Shown: one piece after another, positions 29,558-42,375 of the stretch
Position numbering within the stretch: position 1 is the first letter of the stretch
Layout: each line of letters begins with the position of its first letter
Origin: Dyella sp. C11
GTDB lineage: Bacteria; Pseudomonadota; Gammaproteobacteria; Xanthomonadales; Rhodanobacteraceae
Direction of reading: 5' to 3'
DNA: 64,000 nt
NCBI RefSeq assembly: GCF_003121485.1
Contig: NZ_QAVX01000003.1
Location: 1-64,000 of the forward strand
Made by a program: the position numbers and the translations under genes
The notes under the pieces: model-generated
The model's input: the letters and a program-made list of their open reading frames with translations, nothing else
What the model was told of the DNA's origin: nothing
The model's database searches: none

Positions 29558-29690
29558 GACCGACGACGCAACCAGTGTGGAAAACGGTACGCCGTTCGGC
29601 GCGAAACGGGAACAGGAAAATCATTCCCAGTGACGGCAGAGGCGTGGCGGTGCCACTATAGGGCCGCGACATATTCCTTCTTCGTGAGTA

Positions 29691-31025
29691 ATGACTATGT
29701 CAAGCACCTTCCCTGAGCACGGCACGACGGCCCCCTCGATCGAGGAGCTGCACCGCATCCAGGCCCACGCGAAGGTGGCGCCGGGCGAAATCGCCATTGG
29801 CGTGATCATCGGGCGGACGTCCGAACACTTCGACTTCTTCGTGTTCGGCATTTCTTGCGTTCTCGTCTTTCCGTCGCTGCTGTTTCCGTCTGCCAGTCGA
29901 CTGGATGGCATGCTTTACGCCTTCACGATCTTTTCACTGGCCTTCATCGCGCGCCCCTTCGGCACGGCGCTGTTCATGGCCTTCCAGCGGCGATGGAGTC
30001 GTGGCATCAAGCTCACCATCGCGCTGTTCCTGCTCGGCAGTGCCACGGCAGGCATGGCCTTTCTGCCCGGCTATGCGGTCATCGGCAACTGGTCGATCGG
30101 CTTGCTGGTGCTGTTTCGCATCCTGCAGGGCATTGCGCTGGGTGGTTCGTGGGATGGCCTGCCCTCGTTGCTGGCACTCAACACGCCACCCGAGCGACGC
30201 GGCTGGTACGCCATGCTCGGGCAGCTGAGCGCGCCGATCGGCTTCATGGTGGCTGGCGCCCTGTTCCTGTTCCTGCACAGCAGCCTGGATGCGGACGACT
30301 TCATCGACTGGGGCTGGCGCTATCCGTTCTTTGTCGCGTTCGCCATCAACGTGGTGGCGTTGTTCGCCCGCCTGCGCCTGGTGGTGACCGAGGAATACAC
30401 GGTGGCCATGGAAGAGCGCGAGCTCGAACCCATCGGCATCCTCGAACTCCTGCGCACGCAGGGCGGCAACATCTTCATCGGCGCGTTTGCGGCGCTGGCC
30501 AGCTACGCGCTATTCCATCTGGTGACGATCTTTCCGCTGTCGTGGATCACGCTGGGTTCCACGCAGTCGGTGAATGCGGTGCTGATTGCCGAGATCATCG
30601 GTGCGTTCGCCTGCATATTGGGCATGATGATTTCGGGTGTGCTGGCCGATCGCATTGGGCGTCGCACCACTCTGGGCGCCACATCGGCGCTCATTGCGAT
30701 TTTCGCGCTGCTCACGCCGTGGCTGCTGGGCGGTGGCAAGCTGGGCCAGGACGCTTTCATCATCCTGGGCTTCGGCGGCCTTGGCCTTTCCTATGGTCAG
30801 GCGGCCGGCAGCGTCACATCCAACTTCGAAATGCGCCTGCGCTACGCCGGTGCGGCACTGACCACCGATTTCGCGTGGTTGATCGGTGCCGCGTTTGCGC
30901 CGCTGGTGGCTTTGGGTCTTTCGGTGCGATTTGGTCTGGTGGCTGTCAGTGCGTATCTGTTGTCAGGCGTGGTGTGTACGCTGCTGGCGCTGCGTGTGAA
31001 TCGTGCACTGGCTGCGCGTGAGTGA
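29691..31025 (+). CDS. MFS transporter, metabolite:H+ symporter type
   Basis: A 444-residue protein with twelve predicted membrane helices. GVIIGRTSEHFDFFVFG before and in helix 1 and the RPFGTALFMAFQRRWSRG loop 2-3 motif fit the MHS (sugar/organic acid:proton symporter) branch; GIALGGSWDGLPSLLA and DRIGRRTTLGA are the other MFS motifs. The substrate cannot be told. It is divergent from the cyo operon, with 133 bases between. Confidence 0.82.
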   Translation: MTMSSTFPEHGTTAPSIEELHRIQAHAKVAPGEIAIGVIIGRTSEHFDFFVFGISCVLVFPSLLFPSASRLDGMLYAFTIFSLAFIARPFGTALFMAFQRRWSRGIKLTIALFLLGSATAGMAFLPGYAVIGNWSIGLLVLFRILQGIALGGSWDGLPSLLALNTPPERRGWYAMLGQLSAPIGFMVAGALFLFLHSSLDADDFIDWGWRYPFFVAFAINVVALFARLRLVVTEEYTVAMEERELEPIGILELLRTQGGNIFIGAFAALASYALFHLVTIFPLSWITLGSTQSVNAVLIAEIIGAFACILGMMISGVLADRIGRRTTLGATSALIAIFALLTPWLLGGGKLGQDAFIILGFGGLGLSYGQAAGSVTSNFEMRLRYAGAALTTDFAWLIGAAFAPLVALGLSVRFGLVAVSAYLLSGVVCTLLALRVNRALAARE

Positions 31026-31045
31026 TCGACCGCAAATAACGCAGG

Positions 31046-31981
31046 TTAATACTCGCAGGGAATGGCATCCGGTTGCGCCGGACCGCTATGGATGAAGTAT
31101 CGCTGGTAGATACCTTGCGCCCACTCCTGGGCTTTGGCCTGCTCCGCGGGTGACGTCGTTGACACCTCAGACAACACCTTGTCCATGTGGATGGCTGCGG
31201 GCGAGTCATCCGGAAGGCCCAGTCGGTAGAGTCGGGCATACGCCCATGACTTCGCCTGGTCGGGGTAGCTGAGAGGAGTGAGCTGTCCGCCTTCCACGGA
31301 CCTGCTGCCTACGACCTCTCGCATGGCCTCGACGATCTGCCAGCTGCCGCGCTGCATGCCGTCGTTCGCCAGACGCATGACTTCCTGCGCAAATGCCGCG
31401 TTCTCCTCCGGCGAGGGGGAGCGACCCTTGTAGTTCACCGTCATCAGGCAAGCAGTGGCCTGGTCATCGCCGGTTCGAGCCGCTGCCAGAGCCATCGCCA
31501 GCATGCGGCCGTCATCGAGGTTTTCGTGGAAGAACGAACCGCAATTCGGAATGTCGCGCTGAACCCGCTCCATGCCTTGTTGAATGGCCTGGATGGTCGA
31601 CTCGCGGTACTGCTTGTCCCACGCACTGGCATCGGGTGACTCGGGTTGATTGAGTATCCAGTGTTTGTCCTGCAGAGCGTGTTGATAGAAAGCATCCAGG
31701 CGGGCGGCAATCATGCATTCCCGTGCGCCATCGAAGACACGTTGCGCAGCAACCGGGTCACCATCACCCGCCCGCTGCCGCAATAGCTCGTACGTCGCCT
31801 CCAGCGGCGCGCCGGCGGGAGGAAGTGCAGGGAGATCATCCTTGCGGACGGCGATGACGGCCTTCGCCGTCGTAGGCAGGGAACGGTGTTCGCGGGGATG
31901 CCGGACGATCAGCCAACACGTCGTTGCGACGACGGCAATCGCAACGATGCCGAGCGAAAAAAAGAGGCCTGGGCGGTTCAT
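31046..31981 (-). CDS. Membrane-anchored protein of unknown function
   Basis: I do not recognise this 311-residue protein. It has one N-terminal membrane helix (about residues 7-25, FFSLGIVAIAVVATTCWLIV) and a long helical, polar domain outside it. The segment LEATYELLRQRAGDGDPVAAQRVF (about 60-84) resembles a Sel1/TPR-like repeat, and ECMIAAR, IPNCGSF, TACLMTV and PCEY hold cysteines that may pair in the periplasm. It may form a unit with the GGDEF gene upstream of it on the same strand, 21 bases away. Confidence 0.6.
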   Translation of the reverse strand: MNRPGLFFSLGIVAIAVVATTCWLIVRHPREHRSLPTTAKAVIAVRKDDLPALPPAGAPLEATYELLRQRAGDGDPVAAQRVFDGARECMIAARLDAFYQHALQDKHWILNQPESPDASAWDKQYRESTIQAIQQGMERVQRDIPNCGSFFHENLDDGRMLAMALAAARTGDDQATACLMTVNYKGRSPSPEENAAFAQEVMRLANDGMQRGSWQIVEAMREVVGSRSVEGGQLTPLSYPDQAKSWAYARLYRLGLPDDSPAAIHMDKVLSEVSTTSPAEQAKAQEWAQGIYQRYFIHSGPAQPDAIPCEY

Positions 31982-32002
31982 CCATGGAACCCTTTGACAA
32001 AG

Positions 32003-34189
<2,187 letters not shown>

Positions 34190-34213
34190 GACGTGACGGA
34201 ACGTGCGAGTCGC

Positions 34214-34230
34214 TTGCACGCCCCATGCCA
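34214..34230 (-). promoter_or_regulatory. Possible sigma-54 type promoter of the GGDEF gene
   Basis: Minus-strand TGGCATGGGGCGTGCAA keeps the GG and GC doublets at the -24/-12 spacing, about 25 bases before the ATG at 34189. A single short match that could be chance. Confidence 0.2.
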
Positions 34231-34282
34231 TCTTTAGGATGACCTGCGTCAACGGTTTGTCGTTGCCGCGACCATCCGGGGA

Positions 34283-34588
34283 TCAGCGTTCCCGGGGTGC
34301 GACGCCGTTCACATGCGCCACCAGGGCTGCGTGCGCCGCCATGTCCACGGGCTTGTGCGTCACGCGCGTGGTCGCAGGGTGCCGCGACAGCGTGGCGCCG
34401 GCCACCCAGTCGCACGTGGGTCGCACGGGACGCGGCGTGAAGCCGCCGGCGCAGTTGGGGCACACGTTCTGCAGCAACGCGACGCAGTCGAGGCAGAACG
34501 TGCACTCGAAGGTGCAGATCATGGCTTCCGTCGATGCCGGCGGCAGTGGCTTGCTGCAGTTTTCGCAGGTGGGACGAAGTTCGAGCAT
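34283..34588 (-). CDS. DUF1272 cysteine-rich protein
   Basis: A 101-residue protein with the DUF1272 opening MLELRPTCENCSKPLPPAS and cysteines in pairs: CENC (8-11), CTFECTFCLDC (25-35) and CPNC (43-46), which probably bind zinc in a ribbon fold. The family is usually about 60-80 residues, so the C-terminal 40 residues are an extension with no recognised motif. Function is unknown. It lies between the GGDEF and GNAT genes on the same strand. Confidence 0.75.
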   Translation of the reverse strand: MLELRPTCENCSKPLPPASTEAMICTFECTFCLDCVALLQNVCPNCAGGFTPRPVRPTCDWVAGATLSRHPATTRVTHKPVDMAAHAALVAHVNGVAPRER

Positions 34589-34648
34589 GCGGCCTCCCGC
34601 TGTGCGTGTTTGCCACGACGGTACGGACTGCCGCGTGGCGTCAGCACA

Positions 34649-35113
34649 TCATGCGACACCCAGCGGCAACACATAACGCAGCTTGGCAGATTCGCTTGCG
34701 CCAAGCCGTCGATAGAAGCGGGCGGCATGGTCGTTCCACGCTGGTGTCTGCCATTGGACGGCGATGCAATCCAGCGCCATGGCTTGCGCATGGACGTGTT
34801 GCCACAACGCGCGCCCCACGGCCCGGTTACGCCAGGCCGCGCGTACGTACAAGCAGTCCATGTGAAGGAACCTGGCGCGATCGAGCGTGGAGAAATCCAC
34901 CGTGGCGCTGGCGTAGCCCACGATGGCGTCATTCACGCAGGCCAGCCAGGCATAGAGCGCCGGTGGCGAGCCCTCCAGTGCATCGGCAAGCGCGTCCGCG
35001 CGTTCGCCATGCCTGCCCGGCAAACGCTCGAACGCCGCGTGCTCTGCGCAGATGGCCATCAGTGCGGCCACGTCGGCTCGGCCCGCGCGGCGAATCGTGA
35101 GGTGATCGATCAC
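34649..35113 (-). CDS. GNAT family N-acetyltransferase
   Basis: A 154-residue enzyme of the GNAT fold. HLTIRRAGRADVAALMAICAEHAAFE begins the fold, LYVRAAWRNRAVGRALWQHVHAQA (about 86-109) is the acetyl-CoA binding A motif in a weakened form, and QTPAWNDHAARFYRRLGA (about 120-137) is the B region. The target amine is unknown. It starts with GTG one base after the rhodanese stop, so the two genes are co-transcribed and probably coupled. Confidence 0.78.
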   Translation of the reverse strand: MIDHLTIRRAGRADVAALMAICAEHAAFERLPGRHGERADALADALEGSPPALYAWLACVNDAIVGYASATVDFSTLDRARFLHMDCLYVRAAWRNRAVGRALWQHVHAQAMALDCIAVQWQTPAWNDHAARFYRRLGASESAKLRYVLPLGVA

Positions 35114-35114
35114 C

Positions 35115-35507
35115 TCAGCGCTCCAGTCCGAAACCTTCGTCGATCCACCCCGTGAGGCCGCCGATCATTTCCTTCACCGGGCGGCCGAGTTGCGCAAGTT
35201 TCACCGCGGCCTTGTTGGCGCCGTTGCAGTGCGGGCCGGCGCAATAGACGACGAACAAGGTGTCGGCGGGATAGTCCGCCAGCTGCTGGGCGCTGATCAT
35301 GCGGGTCGGCAGGTTGAGTGCGCCCGGCACGTGACCGGCGGCGTAAAGCGTGGGCGTGCGCACGTCCAACAACACGAAATCCTTCGCTTCGTGATGGGTG
35401 GCGTACCAGATGTCGGCGCAGTCGGTCTCGAAGCCCAGGCGTGCCTGGAAATGCGCAAGCGCGTCGTGGCTGCTGGCGGCGGGAACACGTTGAACGGTAC
35501 TGGCCAT
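35115..35507 (-). CDS. Single-domain rhodanese-like protein
   Basis: A 130-residue protein with one rhodanese domain: VLLDVRTPTLYAAGHVPGALNLP (46-67) and the active-site loop YCAGPHCNGA with Cys89 as likely persulfide carrier. It ends EMIGGLTGWIDEGFGLE, the usual last helix. It is divergent from ftrA, a pairing seen widely in proteobacteria, and is followed by a GNAT gene. A role in sulfur transfer or thiol detoxification is an inference. A longer frame to 36290 is rejected because it would overlap ftrA. Confidence 0.85.
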   Translation of the reverse strand: MASTVQRVPAASSHDALAHFQARLGFETDCADIWYATHHEAKDFVLLDVRTPTLYAAGHVPGALNLPTRMISAQQLADYPADTLFVVYCAGPHCNGANKAAVKLAQLGRPVKEMIGGLTGWIDEGFGLER

Positions 35508-35585
35508 GGCTTCACTCCGTGGAAGGGACGGGCTCAGTATCGGCACTGGCATCCGTGGGCGACATTGGCAAGAATGACAGTCACC

Positions 35586-36575
35586 ATGAAGAAACCGCCA
35601 AAACGATCCAGACGTCCATCCGGCCCTTCCAACCGAAAGGTGGCCACGCTGGTTTACGACGGCTTGTGCACGTTCGAGTTCGGCATTGCCGTGGAAATGT
35701 TCGCGCTGCCACGGCCGGAGCTGGACGACTGGTACACGTTCGGCCTGTGCGCGGTGGACAAGGGCCCCATGCGCGCGGCGGGCGGCATGAAGGTGCTGGC
35801 GGATGGCGGCCTTGAGCAGCTGGCCGATGCCGGCACCATCATCGTGCCGGGCTGGCGCGGTGCGGATGCCGGGCCGCCGCCAGCATTGCTGCGGGCGCTG
35901 CGTGCTGCGCACGAGCGCGGCGCTCGGCTGGTGTCGTTTTGTTCGGGAGTGTTCGTGCTGGCGGCCACCGGCTTGCTGGACGGCCGGCGGGCGACCACGC
36001 ACTGGCGCTACGCGGAGACGCTCGCCCAGCGCTATCCGGGTATCCACATCGAGCCCGACGTGCTCTACGTCGACGAGGGCCAGCTGCTGACCTCGGCTGG
36101 CAGCGCGGCCGCGCTGGATCTCTCGCTCCACCTCATCCGTCGCGACTACGGCCCGGAGGTGGCCAACAGTGTGGCGCGGCGTGCCGTGGTGCCGGCTCAT
36201 CGCGATGGCGGGCAGGCGCAGTTCATCCAGTCGCCGTTGCCGGCGCAGGGCGACGGGCTGGGCAAATTGCTGGAATGGATGCGTCGCCACCTGGATCAGC
36301 CGCTATCCATCTCGGTACTGGCCGAACGCGCGCGCATGAGCGAACGCACCCTGCTGCGTCGATTCGAGGAAACCACCGGCTCATCGCCCAAGCAATGGCT
36401 GACGCGGGAGCGTCTTGGCCGGGCGCGCGAACTGCTGGAGGGCAGCGGCATGGGTGTGGATCGCGTCGCCGAGGTGTGTGGATTCGGCAGTGCGGATACC
36501 CTACGACACCATTTCCGCCAGCAGCTGCAGTTGAGCCCGGCGCGTTACCGCGAGCGATTTGCGCTGCAGCGCTGA
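35586..36575 (+). CDS. ftrA: GlxA/FtrA-type AraC family transcriptional regulator
   Basis: A 329-residue regulator. The N-terminal DJ-1/PfpI-like domain (about 18-200) has VATLVYDGLCTFEFGIAVEMF and SFCSGVFVLAATGLLDGRRATTHW with Cys119 at the nucleophile elbow position; it probably senses a ligand instead of acting as an enzyme. The C-terminal AraC domain (about 225-329) has two helix-turn-helix units (SISVLAERARMSERTLLRRFE; VDRVAEVCGFGSADTLRHHF). The divergent rhodanese gene, 78 bases away, is its probable target. Confidence 0.88.
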   Translation: MKKPPKRSRRPSGPSNRKVATLVYDGLCTFEFGIAVEMFALPRPELDDWYTFGLCAVDKGPMRAAGGMKVLADGGLEQLADAGTIIVPGWRGADAGPPPALLRALRAAHERGARLVSFCSGVFVLAATGLLDGRRATTHWRYAETLAQRYPGIHIEPDVLYVDEGQLLTSAGSAAALDLSLHLIRRDYGPEVANSVARRAVVPAHRDGGQAQFIQSPLPAQGDGLGKLLEWMRRHLDQPLSISVLAERARMSERTLLRRFEETTGSSPKQWLTRERLGRARELLEGSGMGVDRVAEVCGFGSADTLRHHFRQQLQLSPARYRERFALQR

Positions 36576-36659
36576 AAGTCACGGTTTCCGCAGGACGGCT
36601 GACATCTTGGCCCGATATATCGGCAGAACCCATCGGCACTGCCCTCCAAAGGACGTTTC

Positions 36660-37517
36660 ATGATCTACGTACTGCTGAGCGTCGTCTGCAGCGTGCTGGT
36701 GTCGGTGCTGCTGAAGCTCGCCCGCCGGTTGTCGGTGGACGTGGGACAGGCCATCGCCTGGAACTACGTGGCCACCAGCGTGCTGACGGCCATGGTGTTT
36801 CGCCCCACGCTGTCGGTCCTCACCACACCCCAGGCGCCGTGGCTCGGCTTCATTGGCTTGGGCCTGTTGCTGCCGCTGATCTTCCTGGCGCTGGCCGCAT
36901 CGGTGAGCAGCGCGGGCATCGTGCGCACGGATGCCGCACAACGGCTGTCGCTGCTGATTTCACTGCTGGCGGCCTTCGCGTTGTTCGGCGAATCGCTGAG
37001 CCTTGGCAAGGGCGTGGGCATTGCGCTGGGCCTGCTGGCGCTGGCCTGCATGGTGTGGCGCGTCGGGCCGGCCGCGAACGGTAATGGCGAGCGCGGCTGG
37101 TTGTGGCCGCTGGTGGTGTTCGTGGGCTTTGGCCTCATCGACATCCTGTTCAAGCGCGTCGCTGTAGCGGGCACGCCGTTCCCGGCGTCGTTGCAGGCGA
37201 TGTTCGCGCTCGCCTTCGTGGTGTCGCTGGCCATCCTGCTGTGGCGCCGCTGGCACGACCGCACCTTTTTCACCCTGCGCGATGCCGTCGCCGGCCTGCT
37301 GCTGGGCCTGGCCAACTTCGGCAACATCGTGTTCTACCTGCGCGGGCACCAGGCGCTGCCGGATCATCCGTCGCTGGTGTTCGCCAGCATGAACCTGGGC
37401 GTGGTTGCCCTGGGTGCGCTGGTGGGCACGGTGGCGTTCCGGGAGCGGCTGAGCTGGGTCAACGTGGCTGGCGTGCTGCTGGCGCTGGCGGCCATCGGCG
37501 TGATCGCCTTCGGCTGA
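36660..37517 (+). CDS. DMT superfamily (EamA-type) transporter
   Basis: A 285-residue inner-membrane protein with about ten helices in two EamA halves. It starts directly with a helix (MIYVLLSVVCSVLVSVLLKLAR) and has the second-half motif VFASMNLGVVALGALVGTVAFRERLSWVNVAGVLLALAAIGVI, which is typical. Such proteins export amino acids or other metabolites, but the substrate is unknown. It follows ftrA by 84 bases and could be read in the same direction. Confidence 0.82.
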   Translation: MIYVLLSVVCSVLVSVLLKLARRLSVDVGQAIAWNYVATSVLTAMVFRPTLSVLTTPQAPWLGFIGLGLLLPLIFLALAASVSSAGIVRTDAAQRLSLLISLLAAFALFGESLSLGKGVGIALGLLALACMVWRVGPAANGNGERGWLWPLVVFVGFGLIDILFKRVAVAGTPFPASLQAMFALAFVVSLAILLWRRWHDRTFFTLRDAVAGLLLGLANFGNIVFYLRGHQALPDHPSLVFASMNLGVVALGALVGTVAFRERLSWVNVAGVLLALAAIGVIAFG

Positions 37518-37583
37518 CGACGGCTGCATCACACGCTCCGGGCGCATCATCCGCACTCCATGGTCAGTCACACGGAGCCGCCG

Positions 37584-37964
37584 ATGAAGCCCGTCATCAT
37601 TGCAGTGCTGTTGGGCTCGTGCCTGCTCCCGCTTTCAGCCCTCGCCCAGTCGGGCGGTTGCGACGCCAAGCGGGCATCCATCCAGCAGGAAATCACCTAC
37701 GCCCAGGCGCATGGCAATGCGTCGCGCGTGCAAGGCCTGCAGAAGGCGTTGTCCGAAGTGAACGCCCATTGCACCGAGGCCGGCCTGCGCAGCGATGCCG
37801 AGCAGAAGGTGGCCAAGGCACAGCAAAAACTGGCCGAGCGCCAGCAGGAGCTTCAGGAAGCCAGGGACCAGGGCAAGAGCGCGCAAAAAATCGCCGACCG
37901 CCAGCGCAAGGTCGACGAAGCCCACGCCGACCTGGAACAGGCGCTGCTGGACGCCTCGCCCTGA
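37584..37964 (+). CDS. DUF1090 family periplasmic protein
   Basis: A 126-residue protein with a signal peptide (about residues 1-21, ending ALAQS) and then a DUF1090 coiled-coil: GGCDAKRASIQQEITYAQAHGN, KALSEVNAHCTEAGLRSDAEQKV and a long charged helix KLAERQQELQEARDQGKS. The two cysteines likely pair. E. coli YqjC belongs to this family; its role is unclear. The start at 37584 begins with the signal peptide, in preference to an upstream start at 37560. Confidence 0.82.
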   Translation: MKPVIIAVLLGSCLLPLSALAQSGGCDAKRASIQQEITYAQAHGNASRVQGLQKALSEVNAHCTEAGLRSDAEQKVAKAQQKLAERQQELQEARDQGKSAQKIADRQRKVDEAHADLEQALLDASP

Positions 37965-38064
37965 CATCGCACGCGCCAGTGACTTCTGGCGTATGAAACC
38001 AAAGCACGTCGCTGCCTAAGCTGGGGCATTCGCGCCATCGCGCCTGTCCCAGGGGTTTCACCTT

Positions 38065-39666
38065 ATGCGCAAGCTCACCCTCACCGCCGCCATCGCTGCG
38101 CTGATGCTCACCACGGGCGCTTACGCCGCCGACAAGAGCGAAAAGGACAAGCCCGACGACAAGCCCGAAGCCTCGCTGCTGAAGCCGCAGGCCTCGGAAA
38201 CCTCGGGCTCGGTGAAGGTGGAAGGCAAGAGCATCGACTACAAGGCCGTCGCCGGCACGCTGGTGCTGCATGGCTCCGGCGACAAGGAAAACGAGCCGCA
38301 GGTCAGCATGTTCTACACCGCGTACTTCAAGAAAGGCGCGGAGCCGGGCAAGCGGCCGATCACCTTCATCTACAACGGCGGCCCGGGATCGGCCACGGTG
38401 TGGCTGCACATGGGCGCGTTCGGTCCCAGGCGCGTGGTGACCAGCGACGACTCGCACACGCCCGCCGCGCCCTATGGACTGGTGAACAACGACTACAGCC
38501 TGCTCGATGCGTCGGACCTGGTCTTCATCGATGCGCCGGGCGCAGGTTTCAGCCGCCTGATCGCCGACGACGCCGACAAAGGCAAGCGCGATGAGCAGAT
38601 GAGAGACCGCAAGAAGGCCATCTACGGCGTGGATGGCGATGGCCACGCATTCGCGCAATTCATCACGCAGTTCCTTTCCAAATATGGCCGCTGGAACTCG
38701 CCGAAATACCTGTTCGGCGAAAGCTATGGCACCACGCGTTCGGCGGTGGTCTCCAACATTCTGGAGAACGAGGACAGCGTGGATCTCAATGGCGTGATCC
38801 TGCTGTCGCAGATCCTCAGCTTCGACACCTACATCGGCGGCGCCAGCGCCAACCCGGGCGTGGACCTGCCGTATGTGCTGGCGCTGCCCACGTATGCGGC
38901 GACGGCGTACTACCACCACAAGCTGCCGCAGCAGCCGGCATCGCTGGAGTCGTTCCTGCGCGAAGTGGAGCAATACGCCACCACGGACTACGCCACCGCG
39001 CTGATGGCCGGTTCGCGACTGGACGAGTCGCGTCGCCAGGCCGTTGCGCAGAAGCTGCATCAGTACACGGGACTGTCCGTGGCCTATCTGCTCAAGGCCA
39101 ACCTGCGCGTCAACGGCGGCATGTTCGAGCAAGCGTTGCAGGCCGACGACGGCATGACCACGGGACGACTGGACAGCCGCTTCTCCGGCCCTTCGCTGGA
39201 CCCGCTGAGCAAGTCGGCGGAATACGATCCGCAATCGTCGGCGATCAGCTCGGCCTACGTGGCCGCGTTCAACGACTACGTTCGCCGCCAGCTGAAATTC
39301 GGCGATGGCCAGACCTATCGCCTGTTCGCCGACATCGACAGCTGGGAATTCAAGCACGGCGTGCCCGGCTCCGATGAAGCGCTGCAACAGAGCACCAACG
39401 TGCTGCCCGATCTGGCCAAGGCGATGAAGACCAACCCGAACCTGCATGTGTCGCTGCATGGTGGTTACTACGACCTGGCCACGCCGTACTACGCCGCCGA
39501 TTACGAAATGCACCACATGCCGATTCCCGACAACCTGCAGAAGAACATTTCGTATGCGTGGTATCCGTCGGGCCACATGGTTTACGCCAACGAAGCGTCA
39601 CTGAAGCAGCTGCACGACAACGTGGCGCGTTTCATCGACGAAACCGACAACGTCGGCAAGCACTGA
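38065..39666 (+). CDS. Exported S10 family serine carboxypeptidase
   Basis: A 533-residue protein with a signal peptide (cleavage about residue 22, GAYAAD) and a Lys/Asp-rich spacer. The alpha/beta-hydrolase triad is visible: Ser220 in FGESYGTTR, Asp470 in HGGYYDLATP and His504 in PSGHMVY. The oxyanion region IYNGGPGSATVWLHMGAFGP (about 102-121) is typical of S10. It probably trims peptides from the C terminus in the periplasm. A GCTGCCTA box like that of the multicopper oxidase lies about 50 bases upstream. Confidence 0.88.
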   Translation: MRKLTLTAAIAALMLTTGAYAADKSEKDKPDDKPEASLLKPQASETSGSVKVEGKSIDYKAVAGTLVLHGSGDKENEPQVSMFYTAYFKKGAEPGKRPITFIYNGGPGSATVWLHMGAFGPRRVVTSDDSHTPAAPYGLVNNDYSLLDASDLVFIDAPGAGFSRLIADDADKGKRDEQMRDRKKAIYGVDGDGHAFAQFITQFLSKYGRWNSPKYLFGESYGTTRSAVVSNILENEDSVDLNGVILLSQILSFDTYIGGASANPGVDLPYVLALPTYAATAYYHHKLPQQPASLESFLREVEQYATTDYATALMAGSRLDESRRQAVAQKLHQYTGLSVAYLLKANLRVNGGMFEQALQADDGMTTGRLDSRFSGPSLDPLSKSAEYDPQSSAISSAYVAAFNDYVRRQLKFGDGQTYRLFADIDSWEFKHGVPGSDEALQQSTNVLPDLAKAMKTNPNLHVSLHGGYYDLATPYYAADYEMHHMPIPDNLQKNISYAWYPSGHMVYANEASLKQLHDNVARFIDETDNVGKH

Positions 39667-39674
39667 TGCGGTGA

Positions 39675-39704
39675 TGAAAGCGCGCCGTTCCAGGCGCGCT
39701 TTCA
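39675..39704 (+). terminator. Terminator of the S10 peptidase gene
   Basis: TGAAAGCGCGCC and GGCGCGCTTTCA form a perfect 12-bp stem with a GTTCCA loop, nine bases past the stop. The T tail is poor. Confidence 0.65.
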
Positions 39705-39762
39705 CGTCCCCCTGCGACAGGCGGCGCTACGCTCCCTGGCCTCGTCAGCCGGAGGTTTGCGT

Positions 39763-40137
39763 ATGAGCACCGAATCCGTCGCCAAGCGTCTGGTGGCCAT
39801 CTGTCGACATGGCCGCTTCGAGGAAGCCCATCACGAGTTGTACGCCAGGGACGCCATCAACATCGAGCCGGAGAGCATGGCGAAGGGGCCCATGGGCAAC
39901 GTGCAGGGACTGGAGGCCATCCTCGACAAGGGCAAACGCTTCCAGGCCAGCATTACGCAAACGCACAGCGTGGAAGTAAGCGACCCGGTCATCGCAGGCA
40001 ACTGGTTCAGCGTGGCCATGACGCTGGATGTGACCATGAAGGACTACGGCCGCGTTGTGATGAGCGAAATCTGCGTCTATCACGTGAAGGACGACAAGAT
40101 CGTGCAGGAGCAGTTTTTCTACGACGTCGAGGGGTAA
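39763..40137 (+). CDS. SnoaL-like/NTF2-fold protein
   Basis: A 124-residue soluble protein of the NTF2-like fold: an N-terminal helix, ARDAINIEPESMAKGPMGNVQGLEAI and the closing strands VVMSEICVYHVKDDKIVQEQFFYD. Proteins of this fold act as small-molecule enzymes or binding modules; no catalytic set is clear here. GGAGG seven bases before the ATG at 39763 fixes the start. It is convergent with rpoD; a REP pair and the rpoD terminator lie between them. Confidence 0.75.
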   Translation: MSTESVAKRLVAICRHGRFEEAHHELYARDAINIEPESMAKGPMGNVQGLEAILDKGKRFQASITQTHSVEVSDPVIAGNWFSVAMTLDVTMKDYGRVVMSEICVYHVKDDKIVQEQFFYDVEG

Positions 40138-40169
40138 CTGTCGCGGCAATCAAGGTTTGCCGGCTCCTT

Positions 40170-40282
40170 TGTAGGAGCGCACTTCGTGCGCGACCGCAGA
40201 TTCGCGGATTACCCCATGGGCCGGTTTTCGCGACACGACGACTTCATCGCGAAAGGATGTCGCGCACAAGTGCGCTCCTACA
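40170..40282. repeat. GTAG-type REP pair (BIME), copy 3
   Basis: REP units GTAGGAGCGCACTTCGTGCG (40171-40190) and the inverse ending at 40282. The pair is between the convergent SnoaL-like and rpoD genes, just outside the rpoD terminator. Confidence 0.87.
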
Positions 40283-40303
40283 GAGGGACCTTTCGCACAA
40301 ACA

Positions 40304-40327
40304 AAAAGCCCCGCTTTCGCGGGGCTT
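40304..40327 (-). terminator. Rho-independent terminator of rpoD
   Basis: On the minus strand GCCCCGC-GAAA-GCGGGGC is followed by TTTTTGTTTG, 26 bases past the rpoD stop. A classic intrinsic terminator. Confidence 0.9.
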
Positions 40328-40352
40328 CCTGCAACTTGCACCAGCGTGATGC

Positions 40353-42209
<1,857 letters not shown>

Positions 42210-42238
42210 ACCTACCGCCGCGTATGCAGGAACCGATC

Positions 42239-42267
42239 AGTATACCTATGTGATGCTTTTTTGACCA
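42239..42267 (-). promoter_or_regulatory. Candidate sigma-70 promoter of rpoD
   Basis: Minus-strand TGGTCA and TATACT are 17 bases apart, about 30 bases before the rpoD ATG, in an A-rich stretch. A good match to the vegetative consensus. Confidence 0.6.
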
Positions 42268-42375
42268 GTTTTCAAGGAATAAAAAACGGATCGCCGACAC
42301 GCAAAAATCGCGCCAGATCGGCGTTTTCCGAAGATTTTGGGAACATCGGTCGAGACGCGCCGGGTGAAGTGGCGA

